Shown here in pieces: positions 9,252 to 15,962 of a DNA stretch of 64,000 nucleotides; within the stretch, counting starts at the first letter, position 1; each line of letters opens with the position of its first letter. The stretch is taken from positions 2,480,001 through 2,544,000 of the forward strand of contig NZ_CP132719.1 of NCBI RefSeq assembly GCF_030845995.1, given 5' to 3'. Below the pieces are notes generated by a model. It was not told the DNA's origin. It saw nothing but the letters and a program-made list of their open reading frames with translations, and made no database searches. Source of the DNA: Geothrix sp. 21YS21S-4. GTDB taxonomy: Bacteria; Acidobacteriota; Holophagae; Holophagales; Holophagaceae. The position numbers and the translations under genes were made by a program.

Positions 9252-10502
9252 TCAGAAGGTGTAGAGGATGCCGACGCCGAAGCCGGTCGTGGAGGAGCCG
9301 GGGGCGACCCCGCTTCCCACCGGCGGGAACAGCGCGTAGCTCGCCGACCGGTCGTTGCTGATGCCGTAGACCGAGGCGAACAGATCCGCCGTCTTCGACA
9401 GCGCGTAGGTGTAGCCCGCGCTCCACTGCACGCCCCCCAGCCCGTTCGTGGTCGCCGGGCCTCCGCCCGCCACCTTCACGCTGCCCGCGCCCGCGGACCC
9501 GTAGGAGCCGAAGACCTGGTGCGGGCCCCACGTCTGCTGCACCAGCAGGTACCACACGTCGCGCTCATAGTGGCTCACCTTGCCCGCCGCGGTCTCGTCG
9601 GTGTCGTAGCTCAGCCGCTCCACGATCGCCGACACCTTCGTTCCCGTCCTGAACCCGTAGGCCGCCACCAGTTCGTGGCCCTCGTCCTTGGACGCCGCGT
9701 TCGTCGCCGTCGCTCCGGGCGATCCCCCCAGTTGCGACAGGCCGAAATAATCGGTGTGGCGCTCGTACCCGTAGCTGACGTTGAACGCCCCGGCCTTGTA
9801 ACTCAGGAGCCCCGACCACAGCTCGGGGCTCACGGACGGCACCGTCCCCGTCGGCTGGGTCGTGCCCTCGTTCGCAGAGTACGCCACCCGCACCGAGAAC
9901 CCCTTCATCACGGGACTCCAGTACTGCACGCTGTTTCCCTGCCGCCGGTTGAACGCCGCGTCCGCCTTCCCGTTGATCCGGCCGCTCTGGGTCGTCGTCC
10001 CCGGCACGTTGAATCCGGGGCTCGCCGTCAGCACGTCGTCGAAGGGGGTCAGGCCGCGCAGCGCCCCCACGAACAGCAGGGGGTACTTGTAGGGCGTGTC
10101 CCAGTTCCCGTAGAACACCCGGCCCCAGCTCCCTTCCAGCCCCAGGCAGCTGTTCCGGCTCGTCAGGCTGTTCGGCGCGTCCCCATCGGGGCTCACCGCG
10201 CTCTCGATCTGCCAGATCACTTTCAGATCGTCGTTCACCTTGAAGCTGCCCCGGAACCCCAGGTTCGACGTCCCCGACGTGATCCGGTTCCGCGCGGGCA
10301 GGTTCCCCTGGTCCCCCGTGTAGGCCGACGCCGCCACCTGCGTCGCTCCGCCGTTCGCGGGCGACAGCCCCGCCGCCGTCGCGCCGCTGCTCTTCACGTG
10401 GTCCATGAACGGCAGCAGCGTCCCGTAGATCTGGACGTCGCTCGCCTGCGACCACATGGGCACGCTCGCCGCCAACAGAAAAAACGCATATCGATGCTTC
10501 AT
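9252..10502 (-). CDS. Gram-negative porin
   Basis: Outer-membrane general porin of the type common in Betaproteobacteria (Porin_4 family). The 416-aa protein begins with a signal peptide ([20 protein letters not shown]) and continues with [13 protein letters not shown], the first beta strand. Alternating amphipathic strands follow, then an SNLGFRGS segment, a loop-3-like acidic stretch and a C-terminal aromatic residue (FGVGILYTF). It lies between the chemoreceptor and a LysR gene and runs in the LysR direction. Uptake of the aromatic acid handled by the neighbouring UbiD system is a plausible role, but this is inferred from position only. Confidence 0.88.
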   Translation of the reverse strand: MKHRYAFFLLAASVPMWSQASDVQIYGTLLPFMDHVKSSGATAAGLSPANGGATQVAASAYTGDQGNLPARNRITSGTSNLGFRGSFKVNDDLKVIWQIESAVSPDGDAPNSLTSRNSCLGLEGSWGRVFYGNWDTPYKYPLLFVGALRGLTPFDDVLTASPGFNVPGTTTQSGRINGKADAAFNRRQGNSVQYWSPVMKGFSVRVAYSANEGTTQPTGTVPSVSPELWSGLLSYKAGAFNVSYGYERHTDYFGLSQLGGSPGATATNAASKDEGHELVAAYGFRTGTKVSAIVERLSYDTDETAAGKVSHYERDVWYLLVQQTWGPHQVFGSYGSAGAGSVKVAGGGPATTNGLGGVQWSAGYTYALSKTADLFASVYGISNDRSASYALFPPVGSGVAPGSSTTGFGVGILYTF

Positions 10503-10603
10503 AAAAGGATCCCTTCAGGAGTGGACATGGTCCGCGTCCAGAGGGTGTCCCCGGGAAATCGAGCGATCCAATACTTCCTCGACGGCCGATTGAGAGCTTC
10601 CGC

Positions 10604-11518
10604 TTATCGGTCGAGCAGGTCCTTCGGAGGCCCCGGAACGTCGAGCGTCGACAGTTCCTCGATGAAGCGGGCGAGCAGGGGCGAGGCGTTGTCGTGCCGC
10701 CACACGGCGATCAGCTCCAGCAGCGGGGGATGAGTAAGGAGCGGGCGATAGATCAGATCCTTCATCTGGAGGTTGCGGCTGAAGGATTCGGGAACCAGCG
10801 CCACGCCCAGTCCCCCCGCCACCAGCATCAGCCCCGTCTGGATGAGGCGGGTGTGCAGGATCCGCGCGGGCACCACGCCCGCCTGCGAATAGGCGCCCAG
10901 CACGAACTCGTAGTAGCCGTGGGCGGCGTGCCGGATGGGGAGGATGGCCGTCTCGCACGCCAGCCTGCGGAGGTCCACCCGCCGCATCCGCGTGAACTCC
11001 GGCGTCCGCGGAAGCGCCGCCACGAAGCGTTCGCGGGTGAGAACCTGCGTCCGCAGGTCGTCGTCCTTGAGCACCGCGTGGAGCACGCCCAGATCCAGCT
11101 GCCCGCGGTGGAGGCAGTCGATCTGGTCGTCCGGCCCCAGCTCCTTCAGGACGATCTGGGCCGAGGGCGCCTGGGTCTGGAAATGCTTGAGGGCCGCAGG
11201 AATCACGTCCAGGGCCGCGGTGCTCACGAATCCCAGCGTGAGCGAGCCGGCCTCGCCCCGGTCCACCCGCTGGGCCTCCTGCATGGCGGCCCGGGCGTTC
11301 TCCATCAGGACCTTGGCCCGCTCGTAGAACACCTTGCCCGCGGGAGTGAGCAGGACCTTGCGATTGGACCGCTCGAACAGCGTGACGCGCAGTTCCTCCT
11401 CCAGATGGCGGATCTGCTGGCTGAGGGCGGGCTGGGCCACGTGGACCACCTCCGCCGCCCGCCGGAAATGGAGCTCCTCCGCCACCGCGAGGAAGTACTT
11501 GATCTGGCGAAGTTCCAT
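10604..11518 (-). CDS. LysR-family transcriptional regulator
   Basis: The 304-aa protein has the N-terminal winged helix-turn-helix typical of LysR (MELRQIKYFLAVAEELHFRRAAEVVHVAQPALSQQI) and a C-terminal periplasmic-binding-like effector domain of the CatR/BenM kind (EALDV-type GFVSTAALDVIPAALKHF near residue 95). It is divergent from the UbiD operon, with about 160 bp between them that hold an inverted repeat. It most likely controls the UbiD-DUF554-UbiX genes in response to an aromatic acid, and possibly the porin. Confidence 0.93.
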   Translation of the reverse strand: MELRQIKYFLAVAEELHFRRAAEVVHVAQPALSQQIRHLEEELRVTLFERSNRKVLLTPAGKVFYERAKVLMENARAAMQEAQRVDRGEAGSLTLGFVSTAALDVIPAALKHFQTQAPSAQIVLKELGPDDQIDCLHRGQLDLGVLHAVLKDDDLRTQVLTRERFVAALPRTPEFTRMRRVDLRRLACETAILPIRHAAHGYYEFVLGAYSQAGVVPARILHTRLIQTGLMLVAGGLGVALVPESFSRNLQMKDLIYRPLLTHPPLLELIAVWRHDNASPLLARFIEELSTLDVPGPPKDLLDR

Positions 11519-11581
11519 GCCCTTTTCTCCGCTGAGGAGCGCCGGCCCATGGGATGACTATCCGGCCGGATCGGCTTTCAC

Positions 11582-11610
11582 GACTGATATTTATTCACGA
11601 TCAATCAGTC
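11582..11610. promoter_or_regulatory. Candidate LysR operator in the lysR-ubiD divergent promoter
   Basis: Inverted repeat GACTGAT (11582-11588) / ATCAGTC (11604-11610) with a 15-bp AT-rich centre, in the 160-bp gap between the LysR gene and the decarboxylase gene. LysR proteins usually bind interrupted dyads of this size upstream of the divergent target. The local AT-richness also suits a promoter. Placement and symmetry are seen directly; binding is inferred. Confidence 0.55.
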
Positions 11611-11677
11611 ATCAAATAAGTATTGGATTCCTCTCCCCGCGCGGCCAAATCTACATCCGCATCGCAAGGAGGAACCG

Positions 11678-13204
11678 ATGAAAGCGACTCTGGAACCCAA
11701 TGCCATCACCGTCGGGAAGGCGGACGAAGTCTCGGACCTCCGGTCCGCGCTCCGGCTGCTGGCCCACATCCCCGGCCAGCTCCTGTGCACGGACGCCATG
11801 GTGGATCCGCACGCGGAACTGTCCGGCGTCTACCGCCACGTGGGCGCCGCCGGCACGGTGATGCGCCCCACTCAGCTCGGCCCGGCCATGCTGTTCAACA
11901 CCATCAAGGGCTACGAAGGACACCGCGTGTCCATCGGGATGCTGGCGGACCGCCGCCGCGTGGCCCTCCTGCTGGGCACCACGTCCGAACGGCTGGGCTT
12001 CCACATGTGCGAGGCCCTCAACCAGCCGATCCAGCCGGTCATGGTGGGGGCGGAGAAGGCGCTCTGCCAGGAAGTGGTCCACCGCGCTACGGATCCCGGC
12101 TTCGACATCCGCAAGCTGATCCCCGCCCCCACCAACACCGAGGAGGACGCCGGCCCCTTCATCACCATGGGCCTGTGCTACGGCGCCGATCCCGAGAACG
12201 GGCAGGAGGACGTGACCATCCACCGCCTGTGCGTCCAGGGCCCCGACACCATCTCGATGTACTTCGTCCCGGGTCGCCACCTCGACACCTTCCGCATCAA
12301 GGCGGAGAAATCCGGCAAGGCCCAGCCCATCTCGATCAGCATCGGCCTGGATCCCGCGGTCTACGTGGCGGCCTGCTTCGAGCCGCCCTCCACGCCCCTC
12401 GGGTTCAACGAGCTGAGCATCGCGGGCGCCCTGCGCGGCAAGCCGGTGGAACTGGTGGACTGTCTCACGGTCAAAGCCAAGGCCGTGGCCCACGCGGAAA
12501 TCGTCATCGAGGGCGAGCTGATCCCCGACGTGCGGATGGTGGAGGACCAGAACACCGGCACCGGCAAGGCCATGCCCGAGTTCCCGGGCTACAACGGCCC
12601 CGCTAACCAGTCCCTGCCCGTCATCAAGGTCAAGGCCGTCACCCACCGGGTGAACCCCATCATGCAGACCTGCATCGGACCCAGCGAGGAGCACGTCAAC
12701 CTGGCGGGCATCCCCACCGAGGCGAGCATCATCACCATGGTGAACCGCGCCCTGCCCGGGCTGCTCCAGAACGTCTACGCCCATCCCAGCGGCGGCGGGA
12801 AGTACGTCGCGGTGCTCCAGGTGAAGAAGGGCATTCCCGTGGACGAGGGGCGGCAGCGCCAGGCGGCGCTCCTGGCCTTCTCCGCCTTCTCCGAACTGAA
12901 GCACGTGATCCTGGTGGACGAGGACGTGGATCCCTTCGATTCCAACGACGTCCTGTGGGCCATGGCCACGCGCTTCCAGGCGGACGCGGACGTGATCGCC
13001 ATCCCGGGCGTGCGCTGCCACCCGCTGGATCCCTCCCAGTCGCCGGAGATGAGCCCGTCGATCCGTGGGAAGGGCATCACCTGCAAGGCCATCTTCGACT
13101 GCACCGTGCCCTTCGATCAGAAGGCCCGCTTCCACCGCGCCAAGTTCATGGACGTGGACCTCGAGAAGTTCCTCGTGCCCTCCACCCGGCCCCTGAACCT
13201 CTAG
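11678..13204 (+). CDS. UbiD-family decarboxylase, LpdC (gallate decarboxylase)-like
   Basis: Prenylated-FMN-dependent reversible decarboxylase acting on an aromatic or hydroxyaromatic acid. The 508-aa protein keeps the family blocks: PHAELSGVYRHVGAAGTVMR, RPTQLGPAMLFN, the EEHVNLAGIPTEASI segment with active-site acidic residues, GGGKYVAVLQVKK and RFQADADVIAIPGVRCHPLDPS. Overall these blocks resemble what I recall of Lactobacillus LpdC gallate decarboxylase more than UbiD of ubiquinone synthesis. The ATG follows a GGAGG. The flavin prenyltransferase that makes the cofactor is two genes downstream. Gallate or a related phenolic acid is the best-guess substrate; 4-hydroxybenzoate- or vanillate-type acids remain possible. 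Confidence 0.9.
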   Translation: MKATLEPNAITVGKADEVSDLRSALRLLAHIPGQLLCTDAMVDPHAELSGVYRHVGAAGTVMRPTQLGPAMLFNTIKGYEGHRVSIGMLADRRRVALLLGTTSERLGFHMCEALNQPIQPVMVGAEKALCQEVVHRATDPGFDIRKLIPAPTNTEEDAGPFITMGLCYGADPENGQEDVTIHRLCVQGPDTISMYFVPGRHLDTFRIKAEKSGKAQPISISIGLDPAVYVAACFEPPSTPLGFNELSIAGALRGKPVELVDCLTVKAKAVAHAEIVIEGELIPDVRMVEDQNTGTGKAMPEFPGYNGPANQSLPVIKVKAVTHRVNPIMQTCIGPSEEHVNLAGIPTEASIITMVNRALPGLLQNVYAHPSGGGKYVAVLQVKKGIPVDEGRQRQAALLAFSAFSELKHVILVDEDVDPFDSNDVLWAMATRFQADADVIAIPGVRCHPLDPSQSPEMSPSIRGKGITCKAIFDCTVPFDQKARFHRAKFMDVDLEKFLVPSTRPLNL

Positions 13205-13211
13205 GCCCTCC

Positions 13212-13239
13212 CGGCCGCCGGCTCTCCCGCCGGCGGCCG
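13212..13239 (+). terminator. Hairpin after the UbiD gene (partial terminator or attenuator)
   Basis: An 11-bp perfect stem (CGGCCGCCGGC / GCCGGCGGCCG) with a 6-nt loop, followed by a pyrimidine-rich tract rather than a pure T run. It sits 7 nt after the decarboxylase stop. It could lower expression of the downstream membrane protein and UbiX or protect the ubiD mRNA. Confidence 0.5.
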
Positions 13240-13277
13240 TCCTCTTCTCCGCCCCATCTCCCTCCGCAGGAGCCTGC

Positions 13278-13997
13278 ATGCTAGGTCCATTTGTCAACGG
13301 CGCTTCCGTCGTGATCGGAAGCCTGACCGGCGCCTCCCTGGGCAACCGGATCAGTGAAAACCTCCGCACCAAGATGCCGCTCGTCTTCGGCATTTCGTCC
13401 ATGGGCCTCGGCATCGCCATGATCGTGAAGGTGAAGTACCTCCCCGCGGTCATCCTCGCGCTCCTGGTGGGCACGATGATCGGCGAGCTCATGCACCTGG
13501 AGACGGGCATCCAGAAGGTGGCGGCCAAGACCAAGGGTTTCATCGAGAAGTTCGCCAAGCCCGCGGACGCCAGCCTCACCCAGGACCAGTTCCTGGAGAA
13601 GTTCGTGGCCATCCTCGTCCTGTTCTGCGCCAGCGGCACGGGCATCTTCGGCGCCATGAACGAGGGCATGACCGGCGACACCACGCTGCTGATGGTCAAG
13701 TCGTTCCTCGACCTCTTCACCGCGGCGATCTTCGCCACCGCGCTGGGCTACACCGTGGCGACCCTCGCCATCCCCCAGTTCGTCATCCAGGCCTCCCTGT
13801 TCCTGCTCGCCACGAAGATCCTGCCCCTGACCACGCCGGCCATGGTGGCGGACTTCTCCGCCTGCGGCGGCCTGATCATGGTCGCCACGGGATTCCGCAT
13901 CGCCGGCATCAAGCCCTTCTCCGTGGCGAACATGCTGCCCGCGCTGTTCCTGGCCATGCCGATCTCCGCCCTGTGGCTGAGGTTCTTCGTCCGCTAG
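13278..13997 (+). CDS. DUF554 family integral membrane protein
   Basis: A 239-aa polytopic membrane protein of the DUF554 (YdfK/YqgA) family, function unknown. It opens with the family pattern (LGPFVNGASVVIGSLTGASLG) and has about six hydrophobic segments. A soluble linker near residues 75-110 is followed by the conserved FCASGTGIFGAMNEGMTGD motif. It lies between the decarboxylase and the UbiX gene on the same strand, with short gaps on both sides, which suggests a single operon. A role in moving the aromatic acid, its decarboxylation product or protons across the inner membrane is a guess from context. Confidence 0.88.
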   Translation: MLGPFVNGASVVIGSLTGASLGNRISENLRTKMPLVFGISSMGLGIAMIVKVKYLPAVILALLVGTMIGELMHLETGIQKVAAKTKGFIEKFAKPADASLTQDQFLEKFVAILVLFCASGTGIFGAMNEGMTGDTTLLMVKSFLDLFTAAIFATALGYTVATLAIPQFVIQASLFLLATKILPLTTPAMVADFSACGGLIMVATGFRIAGIKPFSVANMLPALFLAMPISALWLRFFVR

Positions 13998-14013
13998 CCC
14001 GCCAGTCCCCCCT

Positions 14014-14047
14014 CCCGGTGCGAGCGGCCCACCGCCCTCGCACCGGG
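14014..14047 (+). repeat. Long hairpin between the DUF554 and ubiX genes
   Basis: An 11-bp perfect stem (CCCGGTGCGAG at 14014-14024 / CTCGCACCGGG at 14037-14047) with a 12-nt loop, inside the 74-bp gap. No T run follows, so it is more likely an mRNA processing or stability element than a strong terminator. Confidence 0.5.
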
Positions 14048-14071
14048 ATGTCTTCGTGAAGGAGCACGACC

Positions 14072-14668
14072 ATGCCCACTCCGAACCGCCTCATCGTCGG
14101 CATGAGCGGCGCCAGCGGCGCCATCCTCGGGATCGAACTCCTGAAGGCGCTCCAGACCTTTCCCGGCTGGGAGAGCCACCTCGTGATCTCCGGCGGCGCC
14201 CGCCGCACCATCGAGCATGAAACGGGCCTCACCGTGAAGGAAGTGGAAGCCCTCGCCACCCGCTGCCATCCCCTCGACGACGTGGGCGCCAGCATCGCCA
14301 GCGGCACTTTCAAGACCCACGGCATGGTCGTCGTCCCCTGCAGCATGAAGACCCTCGCCGGCGTCGCCACGGGCTACTCCGACAACCTCCTCCTCCGCGC
14401 CGCCGACGTCGTCATCAAGGAGCGCCGCAAGCTCGTCCTGGTGGCCCGGGAATCCCCGCTCAGCCCCCTCCACCTCCGCAACATGCAGACGGCCTCCGAA
14501 CTGGGCGCCATCCTCCTTCCACCGGTCCTCACCTTCTACAACCATCCCTTCACCATCGAGGACATGACCCGTCACATCGTCGGCAAGATCCTCGATATAT
14601 TCGGTCTGGAGATGCCCAGGTTCCAGCGATGGGGCGAAGCGGGCGCTTCCGCGGAGCGGTGTGGATAG
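14072..14668 (+). CDS. ubiX: UbiX/Pad1-type flavin prenyltransferase
   Basis: Transfers a dimethylallyl group to FMN to make prenyl-FMN, the cofactor of UbiD enzymes. The 198-aa protein shows the family hallmarks: GMSGASGAILGIELL, the VVVPCSMKTLAGVATGYSDNL block, the RRKLVLVARESPLS segment (prenyl-phosphate binding) and the LPPVLTFYNHP end. It starts at an ATG preceded by AAGGAG. Its presence in the operon supports the upstream UbiD protein as an active enzyme. Confidence 0.95.
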   Translation: MPTPNRLIVGMSGASGAILGIELLKALQTFPGWESHLVISGGARRTIEHETGLTVKEVEALATRCHPLDDVGASIASGTFKTHGMVVVPCSMKTLAGVATGYSDNLLLRAADVVIKERRKLVLVARESPLSPLHLRNMQTASELGAILLPPVLTFYNHPFTIEDMTRHIVGKILDIFGLEMPRFQRWGEAGASAERCG

Positions 14669-14678
14669 GAAAAGGCCC

Positions 14679-15962
14679 ATGCGGCGCGTCATCGTCCTCG
14701 GAGGGGGATTCTCGGGCCTGCTGGCCGCTTGGCGGCTCCATCAGCGGGGCTTCGAGGTCCAGGTGTGGGAGGCCTCGGACGCGCCGGGCGGCTGGGCTCG
14801 CACCCTGCCCTGGCCCGGCCTCCGCGGCGAACCCGGCTTCCTGGAACTGGGGCCCCAATCCCTCCGCGTGGCCCGGGGCGGCGCCCTCGACCGGCTGCTG
14901 GCGGAACTGGGCCTGGACCTGCGCGGCTCCGGCCCCAAGGGCCCCCGGTGGCTGGGTAAAGGCGGGAAGCGCCATCCCAGCCCCGCCTCCCTCACGGGAC
15001 TGATCCGCACACCGGACCTCGGATGGATGGAGAAGCTCCGGCTCCTGGCTGAACCCTTCGTTTCCCGGGCTCCGGGGTCGGAGGATCTCCGCGCTTTCTT
15101 CGCCCGGCGGCTGGGCGAAGGCTTCGCCCGGGAGCTGCTCCCGGCGCTGGTGGCCGGAGTCTTCGCCGCGCCTCCCGAACGGATCGGGATGGAGACCCTG
15201 CCTCGGCTCAAGGCGCTGGAGGCCCGCGGCGGACTGCTGATCGGCGGCCTTCGCGCCGGCCCGGAGTGGACGCGCGTCCCCGCGGGCGGGGTGGGCGCGG
15301 TGACCGCGGCCCTGGCGGCCCGGCTCGACGTGCGCCTGGATCGAACAGCCACCTCCCTCGCGCCCCTTCCCGGTGGCGGATGGCGGGTGGAAAGCGCCGA
15401 AGCGAGCGAGGAAGCTGATGCCGTGGTCCTCGCGCTGCCGGGAGGACCCGCCGCGGTCCTGCTGCGCGCCGCGGCGCCGGAAGCCGCCGGACTGCTCGAA
15501 GCTATCCCCCGCCTCGACCTGCGCGTGTGGCACAGCCGTCATCCCCTGTGGCCGGGCTGGGAGCGGGGCTTCGGACTGCTGATCCATCCTCCCGAGGGCG
15601 GCGGCCTGCTGGGAGCCGTCTCCTTCGCGATCGGCGATCCCCGCGGCGTGCCGGGCCTGATGCAGGTGCGGACCTACCTGGGCGGGGCCTATCCGGTGGC
15701 CTCCGCCCTCGACGCGTGGCCCGGCGTCCTCGCAGCGCTGCGCCGCTGGCTGCCGGAGCTGCCCGAGGCGGTGCAGGTGCGCGAGGAGCCCTGCCCCGGC
15801 GCCTTCCCGCTGCTGGAGCCCGGCCACGGGGCGCGGGGTGCGCGGATCCTCGGCGCGCTGCCGCCGGGCCTCCACTGGTTGGGACCCGCCCGGTTCGGCC
15901 CGGGCCTGCCCGACCTCGCGGAGGGCGTGGAGGCCTGGGCCGCGGGCCTCACTTCAGGCTGA
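14679..15962 (+). CDS. hemG: Protoporphyrinogen/coproporphyrinogen oxidase-like FAD protein
   Basis: FAD-dependent oxidase of the HemG/HemY type (late haem synthesis). The 427-aa protein has the N-terminal dinucleotide-binding motif RRVIVLGGGFSGLLAAWRL and the second glycine-rich block VWEASDAPGGWARTL. FAR-type and PERIGMETLPRLKALEARGGLL motifs typical of protoporphyrinogen oxidases follow. The ATG at 14679 with AGGAAAAGG upstream is preferred to an in-frame GTG at 14661, which would overlap ubiX. The C terminus is somewhat shorter than classical enzymes. A related flavin amine oxidase is the main alternative. No other haem genes are adjacent. Confidence 0.75.
   Translation: MRRVIVLGGGFSGLLAAWRLHQRGFEVQVWEASDAPGGWARTLPWPGLRGEPGFLELGPQSLRVARGGALDRLLAELGLDLRGSGPKGPRWLGKGGKRHPSPASLTGLIRTPDLGWMEKLRLLAEPFVSRAPGSEDLRAFFARRLGEGFARELLPALVAGVFAAPPERIGMETLPRLKALEARGGLLIGGLRAGPEWTRVPAGGVGAVTAALAARLDVRLDRTATSLAPLPGGGWRVESAEASEEADAVVLALPGGPAAVLLRAAAPEAAGLLEAIPRLDLRVWHSRHPLWPGWERGFGLLIHPPEGGGLLGAVSFAIGDPRGVPGLMQVRTYLGGAYPVASALDAWPGVLAALRRWLPELPEAVQVREEPCPGAFPLLEPGHGARGARILGALPPGLHWLGPARFGPGLPDLAEGVEAWAAGLTSG

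Noticed and set aside
14661-14678. GTG start for the hemG-like gene
   Set aside because: It would overlap ubiX; ATG 14679 directly precedes the FAD-binding motif and has a ribosome binding site.
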